A stretch of 64,000 nt of DNA from Bacillota bacterium (GTDB lineage: Bacteria; Bacillota; Clostridia; Lachnospirales; Lachnospiraceae): positions 1 through 64,000 of the forward strand of contig JAEZUM010000025.1 of assembly GCA_023421075.1 (NCBI GenBank), read 5' to 3'. Shown here one piece after another: positions 42,859-51,805 of this stretch. Made by a program: the position numbers and the translations under genes. Position 1 is the first letter of the stretch. Every line of letters begins with the position of its first letter. A model generated the notes under the pieces. It was not told the origin of the DNA and ran no database searches. It saw nothing but the letters and a program-made list of their open reading frames with translations.

Positions 42859-43478
42859 GAATAGCATTGATTAACGGAAGTCCCAAGGCGAAGGATAGTG
42901 CCTCCGGCTGCCTCTTAAAGGAGATACAGGAGCAGCTGAAGGAATGTGAACTTCAGGAGTACACCCTTCGAACCCCTGAGCCAAAGAATTTGGAGGAGCT
43001 TATCAACCATGACGTTCTGGTTTTCTGTTTTCCGCTATACGTGGATGGCGTACCCTCACATCTGCTTTCTTGTCTTAATGAGCTGAGCAGTAAGCTGGAG
43101 GGACTCAAGAAAGATATTAAGATATATGCAATCTCTAACGCTGGTTTTTATGAAGGACACCAGAATCAATATGCGTTACAGATTATTAGGAATTGGAGTG
43201 TAAAATGTGGTCTTACCTGGGGACAGGGACTAGGGATCGGAGGCGGAGGAATGATGCTTTCACTACAGAATGTCCCTCACGGAAAGGGACCGAAGAAGAA
43301 TTTGTCGATCGCAATTGACACCCTGGCGGGCAATATTTTGGCGGGAGTGAGCGCGGAGAATATCTACATCAATGCCGGTATACCTCGTTTTCTCTACAAA
43401 ATGGCTGCTGAGATGGGCTGGAGGCAGGCAGTGAAAGAGAATGGGTTGAAGACGAAGGATCTCTACACCAGAAGATAA
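42852..43478 (+). CDS. Flavodoxin-fold NAD(P)H oxidoreductase, second of pair
   Basis: A 208-residue protein with an N-terminal FMN-phosphate loop (RIALINGSPKAKDSASG) and the HDVLVFCFPLYVDGVPSHLLS core of the NADPH-dependent FMN reductase family. It starts within the last codons of the preceding flavoprotein (7-base overlap) and should be made in step with it, perhaps as a heteromer. The partner carries the Cys motif and this one the clear FMN loop, which suggests complementary roles. It ends at a terminator hairpin. Confidence 0.78.
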   Translation: MLRIALINGSPKAKDSASGCLLKEIQEQLKECELQEYTLRTPEPKNLEELINHDVLVFCFPLYVDGVPSHLLSCLNELSSKLEGLKKDIKIYAISNAGFYEGHQNQYALQIIRNWSVKCGLTWGQGLGIGGGGMMLSLQNVPHGKGPKKNLSIAIDTLAGNILAGVSAENIYINAGIPRFLYKMAAEMGWRQAVKENGLKTKDLYTRR

Positions 43479-43481
43479 GTA

Positions 43482-43535
43482 AAAATGGGCTGCAGAAAAC
43501 GTTAGCGATATACGTTTGAAGCAGCCCATCTTTTT
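43482..43535 (+). terminator. Terminator of the flavoprotein pair
   Basis: GATGGGCTGC-type arms (ATGGGCTGC at 43485-43493, GCAGCCCAT at 43521-43529) with inner ACG/CGT pairing and CTTTTT after. The AAAA on the other flank could serve the converging minus-strand gene. Confidence 0.85.
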
Positions 43536-43568
43536 CTACTTCTCGGTTAGGAACCGTATATTACAGTT

Positions 43569-44378
43569 CTAGTAATCCTCTTTGATATAAATCATACTTG
43601 AGGTGAAGGTACCACCTGTATTATCTACATAATCTCGATATTCCTCATAATTGATATAATATTGCTTTCCCCAGGAGGAGATGCGAAGCATGATACGCCC
43701 GGTGACCTCATCTTTAATCAGGGCGGTCACTACGACATAATGACCATTGATATTTTGTTTGACTGCATGGTAATAATAAGGCTTTGACACCTCTTCCGAA
43801 GCCACTTCTTCCTCTGTCTTAGGTTCCTGATAATCAATTTCCTTGAGTTCATAGAAGGGAATACCTTTCTTACCACGTAAGTTCGGTGTATTTGGACCAA
43901 TGGATAGAATGATAGGAAGGTCTTTCCACAGCATTTCTTCAATTCGTTCATACATATCATAATAATTCAGCTTCCATTTCCAGCTTGCTTTTAGACCCAG
44001 GCCATAGTTGTGGGAGTAGGTATTAATAGCAGTAGCAACCTTTGGCCCAAGTACAGCCAGGAAACGTCGTGTCTTGGTATATTCATCATTAATCGTACGA
44101 AGGTAGGAAGTATAATTATCAAAATCGATCTTATCTTTTATCAACACGAGATCCGTCACTGCAGTCTGATATGACTTCTTCTGCAATGCCAGATACAGAA
44201 ATAGGTCGGCGGTAGCGATTGTTCCGCATCCATAGTTATGAAGAATATAATCCTTACTATACCTCTGCTGATCAGAGAACCACATCTGGCTTCCACCATA
44301 AGAGACGGTATTGTCCTTGTGGACAGGGACATACTCCGGGCGGGATAATTCAATGCATTCATTGTTTTTAAAGGGCAC
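43569..44378 (-). CDS. Putative papain/C39-like cysteine peptidase-fold protein
   Basis: A 269-residue protein without signal peptide or membrane helix. I do not recognise a named family with certainty. A C39/papain-like pattern is visible: a Cys in a helix start (HNYGCGTIATADLFLYLALQ, ~49), a His before a hydrophobic strand (NGHYVVVTALI, ~213), and ISSWGKQYYINYEEY near 233. The central part is rich in Tyr, Lys and Glu (EEEVASEEVSKPYYYHAV). It starts with GTG at 44378, with AGGAGA 8 bases upstream. It lies alone, converging on the flavoprotein pair. The proteolytic role is inference from the motif order only. Confidence 0.5.
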   Translation of the reverse strand: MPFKNNECIELSRPEYVPVHKDNTVSYGGSQMWFSDQQRYSKDYILHNYGCGTIATADLFLYLALQKKSYQTAVTDLVLIKDKIDFDNYTSYLRTINDEYTKTRRFLAVLGPKVATAINTYSHNYGLGLKASWKWKLNYYDMYERIEEMLWKDLPIILSIGPNTPNLRGKKGIPFYELKEIDYQEPKTEEEVASEEVSKPYYYHAVKQNINGHYVVVTALIKDEVTGRIMLRISSWGKQYYINYEEYRDYVDNTGGTFTSSMIYIKEDY

Positions 44379-44442
44379 AGTAAATTCTCCTATACTTTAT
44401 ATTCTCATAATCATTGTATTCTGCTTCGCTTGTTTATGTTGC

Positions 44443-44488
44443 GTAAAAAAACTGCATAGCCGCAGATCTCTCTGAAGGTTATGCAGTA
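44443..44488 (-). terminator. Terminator of the ABC-F gene
   Basis: On the minus strand, ACTGCATA-acc..ggc-TATGCAGT and then U7. It lies about 85 bases after the ABC-F stop codon. Confidence 0.9.
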
Positions 44489-44571
44489 TATTCTTTCAAA
44501 TTATTTAGAATAATATCGGCTCCACAGCAATTTCAGGCATATGCTTCGATTTGCAACGGATCGTCATGTAA

Positions 44572-46212
44572 TTATTCCTCTGAGTCCTCAACCTCAGCAT
44601 CAAACTGGCTGATCTGTCTCTTTCTTGCCTGTTCATCACTATCGAGATATTCGTCATAGGTTGTAATCTTATCAATCAAATGACCGTTATAGATTTCCAT
44701 GATACGGTTTGCTGTCGTCTGAATGAATTGGTGGTCAGGTGAGGTGAATAAGGCAACACCCGGGAACTTGATTAATCCATTATTCAAAGCGGTTATGGAC
44801 TCCATATCAAGATGATTGGTAGGCTCATCCAAAATGAGTACATTGGCACCGGCAATCATCATCTTAGATAGAAGCACACGTACACGCTCACCGCCGGATA
44901 ATACATTAACCTTCTTAGAACCTTCCTCACCGGCGAAGAGCATTCTGCCCATGAAGCCTCTTACATAGGTTACATCCTTCTCAGGGGAGAAGGGCATTAA
45001 GAAATCTACGATTGTTTCATCACCGGAGAACAGCTTGGTGTTGTCCTTCGGGAAGTAGGATACATTGGTTGTGATACCCCATTTATAGGTTCCTTCATCG
45101 GGCTCGATCTCTCCGGAAAGGATCTTAAACAGAAGAGTAGTAGCCTGAGTATTGGGACCAACGAAGGCGATCTTATCATCACGTCCTACGATAAAAGAGA
45201 TCTTATCGAGAACCTTAACACCATCTACGGTTTTAGACAGGTTCTCCACGGTGAGAACTTCGTTACCGATTTCACGACTGGGTCTGAAATCAATGTAAGG
45301 ATATTTTCTGCTGGAGGGTCTGATGTCATCCAACTCGATTTTCTCAAGTGCTTTCTTTCTGGAGGTAGCCTGCTTGGATTTGGAAGCGTTGGCGCTAAAG
45401 CGTTGGATAAATTCCTGCAGCTCTTTAATCTTCTCTTCCTTCTTCTTATTCGCTTCCTTCATCTGCTTCACCATTAACTGGCTGGACTCATACCAGAAGT
45501 CGTAGTTACCGGAATAAAGCTGAATCTTGGCATAATCAATATCAGCAATATGGGTACAAACCTTATTTAAGAAATAACGGTCATGGGAAACGACAATAAC
45601 GGTATTTTCAAAGTTGATTAAGAATTCCTCTAGCCAACGAATCGCTTCCAGGTCTAAATGGTTGGTGGGCTCATCGAGTAAGAGGATGTCCGGGTTGCCA
45701 AAGAGTGCCTGTGCAAGCAGTACCTTAACCTTATCACCGCCGCTTAGCTCGCTCATAAGCTTATAGTGGAGATCAGTTTCGATACCAAGTCCATTTAATA
45801 AAGAAGCGGCATTGGATTCTGCTTCCCAGCCGTCCATGGCAGCAAATTCACCTTCAAGCTCACTGGCACGAATACCGTCCTCTTCTGTGAAGTCTTCCTT
45901 CGCATAGATGACTTCTTTCTCCTTCGTGATTTCGTAGAGGCGTTTATTGCCCATGATTACAGTATCGAGAACCTGGAAAGCGTCATATTTGAAGTGGTCC
46001 TGTTGTAGGAAGGATAATCTTTGTCCGGGGGTGATGATAATTTCACCCTTGCTGGGCTCTATCTGCCCATTTAATATCTTGAGAAAGGTTGACTTACCGG
46101 CACCGTTGGCACCGATTAAGCCGTAGCAGTTGCCCTCGGTAAACTTAATGTTTACATCCTCGAACAATGCACGCTTTCCTAATCGTAAAGTTACATTACT
46201 AGCTTGTATCAT
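44572..46212 (-). CDS. ABC-F family ATPase with degenerate second P-loop
   Basis: A 546-residue soluble protein with two ABC domains and no membrane part, the ABC-F type that acts on ribosomes. The first domain is canonical: GANGAGKST, LSGGDKVKVLLAQAL, LLLDEPTNHLD, VSHDRYFL. A charged linker follows (~250-300, KKKEEKIKELQEFIQRFSAN). The second domain keeps LSGGERVRVLLSKMM and LILDEPTNHLD, but its Walker A reads GPNTQATT with no Lys, and its H-switch is TSPDHQF. The C-terminus is acidic. The overall form fits YkpA/YbiT-like members. I start at ATG 46212 behind AGGAGG. Its role in translation is known for the family, not for this protein. Confidence 0.9.
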   Translation of the reverse strand: MIQASNVTLRLGKRALFEDVNIKFTEGNCYGLIGANGAGKSTFLKILNGQIEPSKGEIIITPGQRLSFLQQDHFKYDAFQVLDTVIMGNKRLYEITKEKEVIYAKEDFTEEDGIRASELEGEFAAMDGWEAESNAASLLNGLGIETDLHYKLMSELSGGDKVKVLLAQALFGNPDILLLDEPTNHLDLEAIRWLEEFLINFENTVIVVSHDRYFLNKVCTHIADIDYAKIQLYSGNYDFWYESSQLMVKQMKEANKKKEEKIKELQEFIQRFSANASKSKQATSRKKALEKIELDDIRPSSRKYPYIDFRPSREIGNEVLTVENLSKTVDGVKVLDKISFIVGRDDKIAFVGPNTQATTLLFKILSGEIEPDEGTYKWGITTNVSYFPKDNTKLFSGDETIVDFLMPFSPEKDVTYVRGFMGRMLFAGEEGSKKVNVLSGGERVRVLLSKMMIAGANVLILDEPTNHLDMESITALNNGLIKFPGVALFTSPDHQFIQTTANRIMEIYNGHLIDKITTYDEYLDSDEQARKRQISQFDAEVEDSEE

Positions 46213-46258
46213 GTATAACCTCCTGGAAACATCCAATTTATAAAGAATAACCATTTCT

Positions 46259-46286
46259 ATTGTATCGTATATTCCTGATTTTGCAA
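46259..46286 (-). promoter_or_regulatory. Promoter of the ABC-F gene
   Basis: On the minus strand, TTGCAA (46281-46286), a 16-base spacer and TACAAT (46259-46264), about 45 bases before the start codon. Confidence 0.65.
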
Positions 46287-46318
46287 GTAAAAACTGAGGT
46301 TTTTATGAAATTAGGTAC

Positions 46319-46870
46319 TTACCGGTTATTAATCCATTCCTCCCTCAAAATAGCATAGACGATGTCGTCAGCCCATTCATTATTAAACCAGATGCTTTTT
46401 CTAAAATGTGCCTCTTTTCTCATCCCCAATCGCTCCAGTAATGCAATAGACTTCGCATTCCGTGGGTCTACAGAAGCAGAAATTCGATGCTTCATTAAGT
46501 GCTCGAATAAATAGTGAATAACACCGGTTACAGCTTCGAAGGCATAGCCTTTTGACTGATGGCTGGGAGACAGGGTATATCCGATTTCTGACAATAAATT
46601 ATCCGGGTCCATAAAATGAATACCAATGTCCCCAATTAGATTGTTTGTTTCTTTCAAATATAATCCCAATTGATACCAGGTATTGGGTGTATTGGGCTTT
46701 GTCGCTGAATTTCTTACTATAAAGTTCTCTGCTTCTTCCATTGTTTTCGGTTTCCAATCCTGATATTCATATACCTGCGGATCGGAACGGTAATGAAAAA
46801 GCGCTTCGGTATCCGAACGTTGAAGCCCCTTTAATAATAACCGATCTGTACTTATCATAATCTCACTCAT
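46319..46870 (-). CDS. GNAT family acetyltransferase (RimJ/RimL type)
   Basis: A 183-residue GNAT protein of the ribosomal-protein acetyltransferase group. RLLLKGLQRSDTEALFHYRS is the typical N-terminus. The CoA loop is LSPSHQSKGYAFEAVTGVIH, with Q/R-x-x-G-x-A, and DPRNAKSIALLERLGMRKEA is the C-terminal motif. I start at ATG 46870 with GGGAGG upstream; the open frame reaches 30 codons further without a site. The substrate is unknown; family members modify protein N-termini or small molecules. Confidence 0.88.
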   Translation of the reverse strand: MSEIMISTDRLLLKGLQRSDTEALFHYRSDPQVYEYQDWKPKTMEEAENFIVRNSATKPNTPNTWYQLGLYLKETNNLIGDIGIHFMDPDNLLSEIGYTLSPSHQSKGYAFEAVTGVIHYLFEHLMKHRISASVDPRNAKSIALLERLGMRKEAHFRKSIWFNNEWADDIVYAILREEWINNR

Positions 46871-47245
46871 GTATAGCACCTCCCAAATTGAAACAAAGTT
46901 TGTACGTAATATAAATAAAATGTTTTTAAAATGTTCACGATTCGTTAATACCTTCTCCATAATTAGACATTATACTATCAATATAAGATAGAAGTAAAGT
47001 CAATCGAAGTACATTACATTCGTTTATTACCACTTAACATAGAAATTTTTCATAAATCTCCTCCCTCCCCAAAGCCAACTTGAAGAAGTTGGCTTCTCCT
47101 CTGTCAAGAGCATATAATGTAACACAGGGCTTATATTTATTATAGAAATAACAAAGGCGCGAAGCAATCTAACTGAAACAGTTATTGCAATGCGCCTTTT
47201 GTATCATTTAAACTTCGGGTTGGTTAATGTTGAGTAACGCTTATT
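46871..47245. other. Intergenic region between GNAT and aldo/keto reductase genes
   Basis: It holds a TATAAT (46969-46974 on the minus strand) with a TTACTT at 17 bases as candidate promoter for the GNAT gene. A compact hairpin GCCAACTT-gaag-AAGTTGGC lies at 47074-47093, and a terminator at 47153-47200. No gene is seen. Confidence 0.5.
47153..47200 (-). terminator. Terminator of the aldo/keto reductase gene
   Basis: AAAGGCGC...GCGCCTTTT with an inner AAT../..ATT and AACTG-aaa-CAGTT helix. It lies about 45 bases past the minus-strand stop at 47246 and is nearly symmetrical. Confidence 0.75.
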
Positions 47246-48343
47246 CTAATTTATTGCTGCGATTTCCTCCAGACGCTCGATAATCGGCAGATGCTGTGTA
47301 CATAGAGTTTCACACTGACCGCATTTGATGCATTCTGCTGCCAGCTTACTTGACATTCCCCAATGCCACTGCAGACGATTGGAGATACTGTTACCAAGTA
47401 TCTTCTCATTATAGGAATCCATGAATTTCGGAATATCAATATCTACGGGACAATGTTTACAGTAGCCGCAGCCGGTACAAAGATTATTCAGTGCCACGCC
47501 CTTCGACTCATATTCTTGGTAGATTTCGCTGGCAGAACGTTCAACCAGGTTCTCTACGGAGGCTACCGCCTCATCAACATGCTGCTTGGTGGTACAGCCG
47601 CATAACGCCACTGAGATTTCCTTATGAGAAGCAACAAAACGTAATGCTGCCTGAGCCACATTTAGGTCGGTACCTTCTGTTAAGTAATCGAACACCTTTG
47701 GGTTATTCGGAATTAGTCCGCCGCCCAGGGGATTCATAACCACGATACCCATACCGTTCTTATAAGCAGCACTAATTCCTGCTTGACGGAAACGATAGTT
47801 GAGAGGATTATAACCGATTAACATACCCTTAAAGGCATTGGAATTCACGACCTCTTCCAATTGATCGCCCTGCATATGGGAGGAGAAGGTGATGTTTTTT
47901 ATCAAGCCTTCTGATTTTGCCTTCTCAAAGGAGCTGTACATCAGATCATATTGCTTGTGGTAGGACTCAAGGTCTAACAGACACCATAAGTAATAAAAAT
48001 CCAGATAATCTACCTTTAATCTCTTTAAAGAGGTCTCTAACCTCTGACGAAAGGCGTCCGGAGAGAAATTGCCACCATATGATCCCATATTAACCTTGGA
48101 AGATATGTAGAAGCTGTCTCTTGGCAGCTGGGATAACGCTAAGCCCGTAATTTCTTCGCTTTTATCACTGCAATAGAAAGGAGCAGAGTCGAAGAAATTG
48201 ATGCCCTTTTCATGTGCATGTAATACTACCTCCGCACATTTGGCGAAATTACCAGCCTTTACATCGTCCTCGTCATATCTCATGGTTCCCATACCTATTG
48301 CGGAAACCTTCTTATTTGTGTCTCCATATTGTTTATAATACAT
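47246..48343 (-). CDS. Aldo/keto reductase with C-terminal 4Fe-4S domain
   Basis: A 365-residue fusion. The N-terminal ~280 residues are an aldo/keto reductase TIM barrel (VSAIGMGTMRY; GINFFDSAPFYCSD with the catalytic Asp/Tyr; FYISSKVNMG with Lys; ITFSSHMQG with His). The C-terminal ~80 residues are ferredoxin-like, with two Cys groups: NLCTGCGYCKHCPVDI and AECIKCGQCETLC. Such AKRs are common in anaerobes and may take electrons from or to ferredoxin; the substrate is unknown. I start at ATG 48343 behind TTGGAGG; a longer frame from 48367 has no site. Confidence 0.92.
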   Translation of the reverse strand: MYYKQYGDTNKKVSAIGMGTMRYDEDDVKAGNFAKCAEVVLHAHEKGINFFDSAPFYCSDKSEEITGLALSQLPRDSFYISSKVNMGSYGGNFSPDAFRQRLETSLKRLKVDYLDFYYLWCLLDLESYHKQYDLMYSSFEKAKSEGLIKNITFSSHMQGDQLEEVVNSNAFKGMLIGYNPLNYRFRQAGISAAYKNGMGIVVMNPLGGGLIPNNPKVFDYLTEGTDLNVAQAALRFVASHKEISVALCGCTTKQHVDEAVASVENLVERSASEIYQEYESKGVALNNLCTGCGYCKHCPVDIDIPKFMDSYNEKILGNSISNRLQWHWGMSSKLAAECIKCGQCETLCTQHLPIIERLEEIAAIN

Positions 48344-48594
48344 TGTTCTACCTCCAAGTATAATCAACTATTGTAATACGTTTCTTTGCTAAAGTGAATG
48401 TAAAATCATATTAACTTTCATGTAGTATTCCAACAAGATCGGGCTTATTATAAGGTTTCGCCTGTAAAAGCTTAATAAAGCCACTTACAAGGATATATTT
48501 TATCATAAAGAATTAGGATTGTGAATATAAAGCTGCTAGGTAGTAATCACAGTGCTTCATGAACTTTAGATCAAGGTTCAAGCCAACGATTTGT

Positions 48595-48623
48595 TTGACT
48601 TTTATATGCAACTTGGGTAGAAT
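48595..48623 (+). promoter_or_regulatory. Promoter of the hydrolase/acyltransferase cassette
   Basis: TTGACT (48595-48600), a 17-base spacer and TAGAAT (48618-48623). It lies about 55 bases before the hydrolase start; the rest of the 335-base gap holds nothing else I recognise. Confidence 0.75.
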
Positions 48624-48678
48624 GAAATTGCGACTATAGTGTTATTTTTTGGATGTTAAGAGAGGTGCGGTGATATTT

Positions 48679-49608
48679 ATGGCTATTAATAAAGCAATGA
48701 GAATAGCATTACGCGCTCTATCTTATCCGGACCTGGATCTGAAGAAGACCTATAAGCTACAAAGACAGCTTAAGACGGCGGCACATCCGGTAATAAAGCA
48801 ACTATATGAGATGTGGGATCACAAGGTATCGATCGGAGATTATGAGATACCGGTGCGTATATTTCTACCTTCGGAGCAATTTGCTTTGAAGAAAATGTTG
48901 ATTTTCTTTCATGGAGGTGGATGGGTTGTAGGGAATATTGATACCTACACCAATATCTGCTCTAATATGGCGAAACAGACAGGTCATATCGTGATATCCG
49001 TGGATTACCGACTTGCACCGGAGTTCAAATTTCCGACGGCTCCGGAGGATTGCTATGCAGTAACCAAGGAGATCTATGAGAATGCGGAGCTCTTTGATGT
49101 GAGGAGAGAGGACATCACCCTGATTGGAGACAGTGCGGGAGGCAATCTGGCAGCAGTGGTATCGCTTATGGCAAGGGATCGAGGAGCTTTCCTTCCAGCC
49201 AGACAGATATTATTGTATCCATCTGCAGACAGCGATCACAGCGAGACGTCGCCCTATCCCTCGGTAATGGAAAACGGCACAGATTTTTTGTTAACCTCGA
49301 AGCGTATCTGTGACTTTATCGATTTATATATAAGCAGTGATGAGGACCTTAAGAACCCATATTTAGCACCTATATTGAGTGTGGATTTATCACATCAACC
49401 GGAAACCCTGATTATTACAGCAGAGTTTGATCCTCTGAGGGATGAGGCAGAAGCCTATGGAAAGCGGCTTTATGAATTCGGTAATCAGGTGGAGGTGTAT
49501 CGGATGAAGGATGCCTTACATGGTTTTTTATCCTTACCCAAGCATTTTGTGCATGTAAGACGAAGTTATGAGCTGATGAACCGCTTCCTGAATAAAAATG
49601 TGATATAA
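48679..49608 (+). CDS. Alpha/beta hydrolase of the HSL (acetyl-esterase) family
   Basis: A 309-residue esterase-type enzyme. The oxyanion motif HGGGW is at ~75-79, the nucleophile Ser in IGDSAGGNLAA (~150), the Asp in TAEFDPLRDEAEAYG (~252), and the catalytic His in DALHGFLSL (~282). It acts on acyl or acetyl esters. I start at ATG 48679 rather than TTG 48649. It is first in a row of three same-strand genes with a condensation-like acyltransferase and a zinc-ribbon membrane protein; the order suggests a shared acyl-ester chemistry, but the substrate is unknown. Confidence 0.9.
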   Translation: MAINKAMRIALRALSYPDLDLKKTYKLQRQLKTAAHPVIKQLYEMWDHKVSIGDYEIPVRIFLPSEQFALKKMLIFFHGGGWVVGNIDTYTNICSNMAKQTGHIVISVDYRLAPEFKFPTAPEDCYAVTKEIYENAELFDVRREDITLIGDSAGGNLAAVVSLMARDRGAFLPARQILLYPSADSDHSETSPYPSVMENGTDFLLTSKRICDFIDLYISSDEDLKNPYLAPILSVDLSHQPETLIITAEFDPLRDEAEAYGKRLYEFGNQVEVYRMKDALHGFLSLPKHFVHVRRSYELMNRFLNKNVI

Positions 49609-49730
49609 TCGGATTCCTTGAAGATAATGTTCCTGGAAATCGTTAATAATTAGGAAACCATCATTCTATGCTTCATTAATAATATGATATTAAGATTCGG
49701 TATGAAACCGGAAAGGGGGAAGCGTTTTCC

Positions 49731-50999
49731 ATGACAAGAAGAAAACCGGTAGAGTGGTTGAAATTAGATAATGCAGCGAAGATATTCCCTCCGAATACGA
49801 GTGAGAAGGACACGAAAGTCTTTCGGTTTGTTTGCGAACTGAAGGAAGAGATTGAGAAGGAAGCCTTACAGAAAGCGTTAGATAAGGCGTTGCCTTTGTT
49901 CCCTGTTTACCAGTCAGTGTTACGGAGGGGGATGTTCTGGTATTACTTTGACTCTACCGATGATAAGCCTGAGGTGGTTGAGGAACGAAAACAGCCCTGT
50001 AGTATGCTTTATCGTCAGAATCGAAGGAATTTGTTGTTTGAGGTATCCTACTATAACAGCAGAATTAATCTGGAGATGTATCATGCCCTGACAGACGGAA
50101 CAGGAGCATTGGGTTTTCTGAAAACAATTGTATATTATTATCTTATTATAAAGCACGGAGAGGATTTTACAGAAGGAATACCGAATCTGGACTATGACGC
50201 ATCCTTTACGCAGAAGATGGACGACAGCTTTCTGAAGCATTACAGCGGTGATAAGACGCTGGACAAGATCAAGCTGCGAAGAGCTTATCACATCTTTGGA
50301 AGAAGGTCAATCGACAATAGGCTGAAGATTGTTGAAGGTGTTATGTCGGTGAAGGAGGTACTTAACCTTGCACATAACCATGACACTACCTTAACAGTAT
50401 ATCTGACCGCTCTGTATATGAAAGCAATTTTTATGGACATGCCTACCAGAAGCCGCAGATACCCGGTCATTTTGACGGTTCCGGTTAATTTAAGAACCTA
50501 TTTCCCGTCGGTAACAGCGAGAAATTTCTTTACCACGGTAAGTATCAGTTATGACTTTTCTAAGAATTCGGACAAGCTGGAGGATATTATTGTGGCGGTA
50601 AGGGATTCCTTTGCGAGGGAACTGACGGAGGATAAGCTGCGTAATCACATCAATCGGTTGTCTGCCCTGGAGCATAATGTTTTCATGAGAGTGATTCCCT
50701 TGGTGTTAAAGGATTGCATCCTGCGCTTTGCCACATTTTTAAGTGATAGAGGAATTACAGCGACCTTATCCAATATCGGTAAGATATCGGTAACCAAGGA
50801 GCTGGAACCTTATATTCGGCTGTTTGACTGCTTTACCAGTGCCAGAAGACCGCAGATCGCCATGTGTTCTTTTGGAGATGAGCTGGTAATTAGCTTTACT
50901 TCTCCCTATATAGGAACGGATATTCAGAAGAATTTCTTCCGTATGTTAACTCAGGAAGGCGTTGCAGTATCAATTGCCTCCAATAATAAAGAGATGTAG
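49731..50999 (+). CDS. Condensation-domain-like (alcohol acetyltransferase type) acyltransferase
   Basis: A 422-residue protein with the CoA-dependent acyltransferase/condensation fold. The active-site motif H-x3-D-G is seen as MYHALTDGTGALGFLKTIV (~118). The N-terminal lobe has EALQKALDKALPLFPVYQSV and the C-terminal lobe the segment LTVPVNLRTYFPSVTARNFF, typical of WES/PapA/condensation-like transferases. No carrier-protein or adenylation domain is fused or adjacent. It follows the hydrolase by 122 bases and precedes the zinc-ribbon protein by 11 bases. It may transfer an acyl group to an alcohol or glycolipid; the product is unknown. GGGGGAAG lies before the ATG. Confidence 0.8.
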   Translation: MTRRKPVEWLKLDNAAKIFPPNTSEKDTKVFRFVCELKEEIEKEALQKALDKALPLFPVYQSVLRRGMFWYYFDSTDDKPEVVEERKQPCSMLYRQNRRNLLFEVSYYNSRINLEMYHALTDGTGALGFLKTIVYYYLIIKHGEDFTEGIPNLDYDASFTQKMDDSFLKHYSGDKTLDKIKLRRAYHIFGRRSIDNRLKIVEGVMSVKEVLNLAHNHDTTLTVYLTALYMKAIFMDMPTRSRRYPVILTVPVNLRTYFPSVTARNFFTTVSISYDFSKNSDKLEDIIVAVRDSFARELTEDKLRNHINRLSALEHNVFMRVIPLVLKDCILRFATFLSDRGITATLSNIGKISVTKELEPYIRLFDCFTSARRPQIAMCSFGDELVISFTSPYIGTDIQKNFFRMLTQEGVAVSIASNNKEM

Positions 51000-51010
51000 G
51001 AGGTGGGACG

Positions 51011-51676
51011 ATGCAAATGTGTGATAATTGTAAGGTGTCCCTCAAAGGAAATTACGAGGTTTGTCCACTGTGTGGCGGTATTCTTCATGAAAATGAAGAG
51101 CCGAGCGAAGAGGTATTTCCAAATTTGCCGACAATTTTTCAGGAGTTTAACATCTTTATCCGAATTATGATATTAATATCGATAGCGGCGATTATTGTAA
51201 GCTTTGCGGTCAATCTGATATTTACCAAGGAATCCAGATGGTCTTTGATCGTTGCAGCAGGAATAGCCTGCATGTGGATCAGCTTATTCTTCATCATTCG
51301 TAAGAAGAATAACATACCTAAGACCATCGTCTGGCAGGTTGTTTTAATCGGTATTCTGTCCGTTCTGTGGGATTGGTCCATGGGATGGCTGGGCTGGTCG
51401 ATCGATTTTGTAATACCTGCAGTCTGTTTCGGTGCGATGATCGTAATGGCAATCGCAGCAAAAATATTGAAGATCGGCGTTCGCGATTTAATTGTATACC
51501 TTTTCATTGATATTATTTTTGGCTTTATTCCCATCATTTTTATATTAACCGGTGTGCTGAATGTAGTATTTCCATCGGTAATCTGTGTGGCAACAAGTAC
51601 CATCAGTCTGTCTGCTTTAATTCTTTTTCAGGGAGATAATATGAAGGCAGAATTGAGAAAGAAGATGCATATATAA
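51011..51676 (+). CDS. Zinc-ribbon membrane protein (DUF6320-like)
   Basis: A 221-residue protein. An N-terminal zinc ribbon (MCDNCKVSLKGNYEVCPLCGG) is followed by a soluble stretch and about six hydrophobic helices (~48-70, 76-95, 104-120, 130-148, 158-178, 182-202). It resembles the DUF6320 family, which I recall as being found beside the hydrolase and acyltransferase above. AGGAGGTG precedes the ATG, 11 bases after the previous stop, so the two are co-translated. It could anchor or assist the acyltransferase at the membrane; this is inference from position. Confidence 0.75.
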   Translation: MQMCDNCKVSLKGNYEVCPLCGGILHENEEPSEEVFPNLPTIFQEFNIFIRIMILISIAAIIVSFAVNLIFTKESRWSLIVAAGIACMWISLFFIIRKKNNIPKTIVWQVVLIGILSVLWDWSMGWLGWSIDFVIPAVCFGAMIVMAIAAKILKIGVRDLIVYLFIDIIFGFIPIIFILTGVLNVVFPSVICVATSTISLSALILFQGDNMKAELRKKMHI

Positions 51677-51805
51677 TAGTGTGCCTCATAAAATCCACTT
51701 CTAAGTCTTCTGAAGGTTTAAGGAACACTTTAGCACAAACTAATTCAAAGAGTAGCGTAGTATGTACTTATAAAATTTATATGAGAGAGAGGATAAGGAT
51801 ATCTT

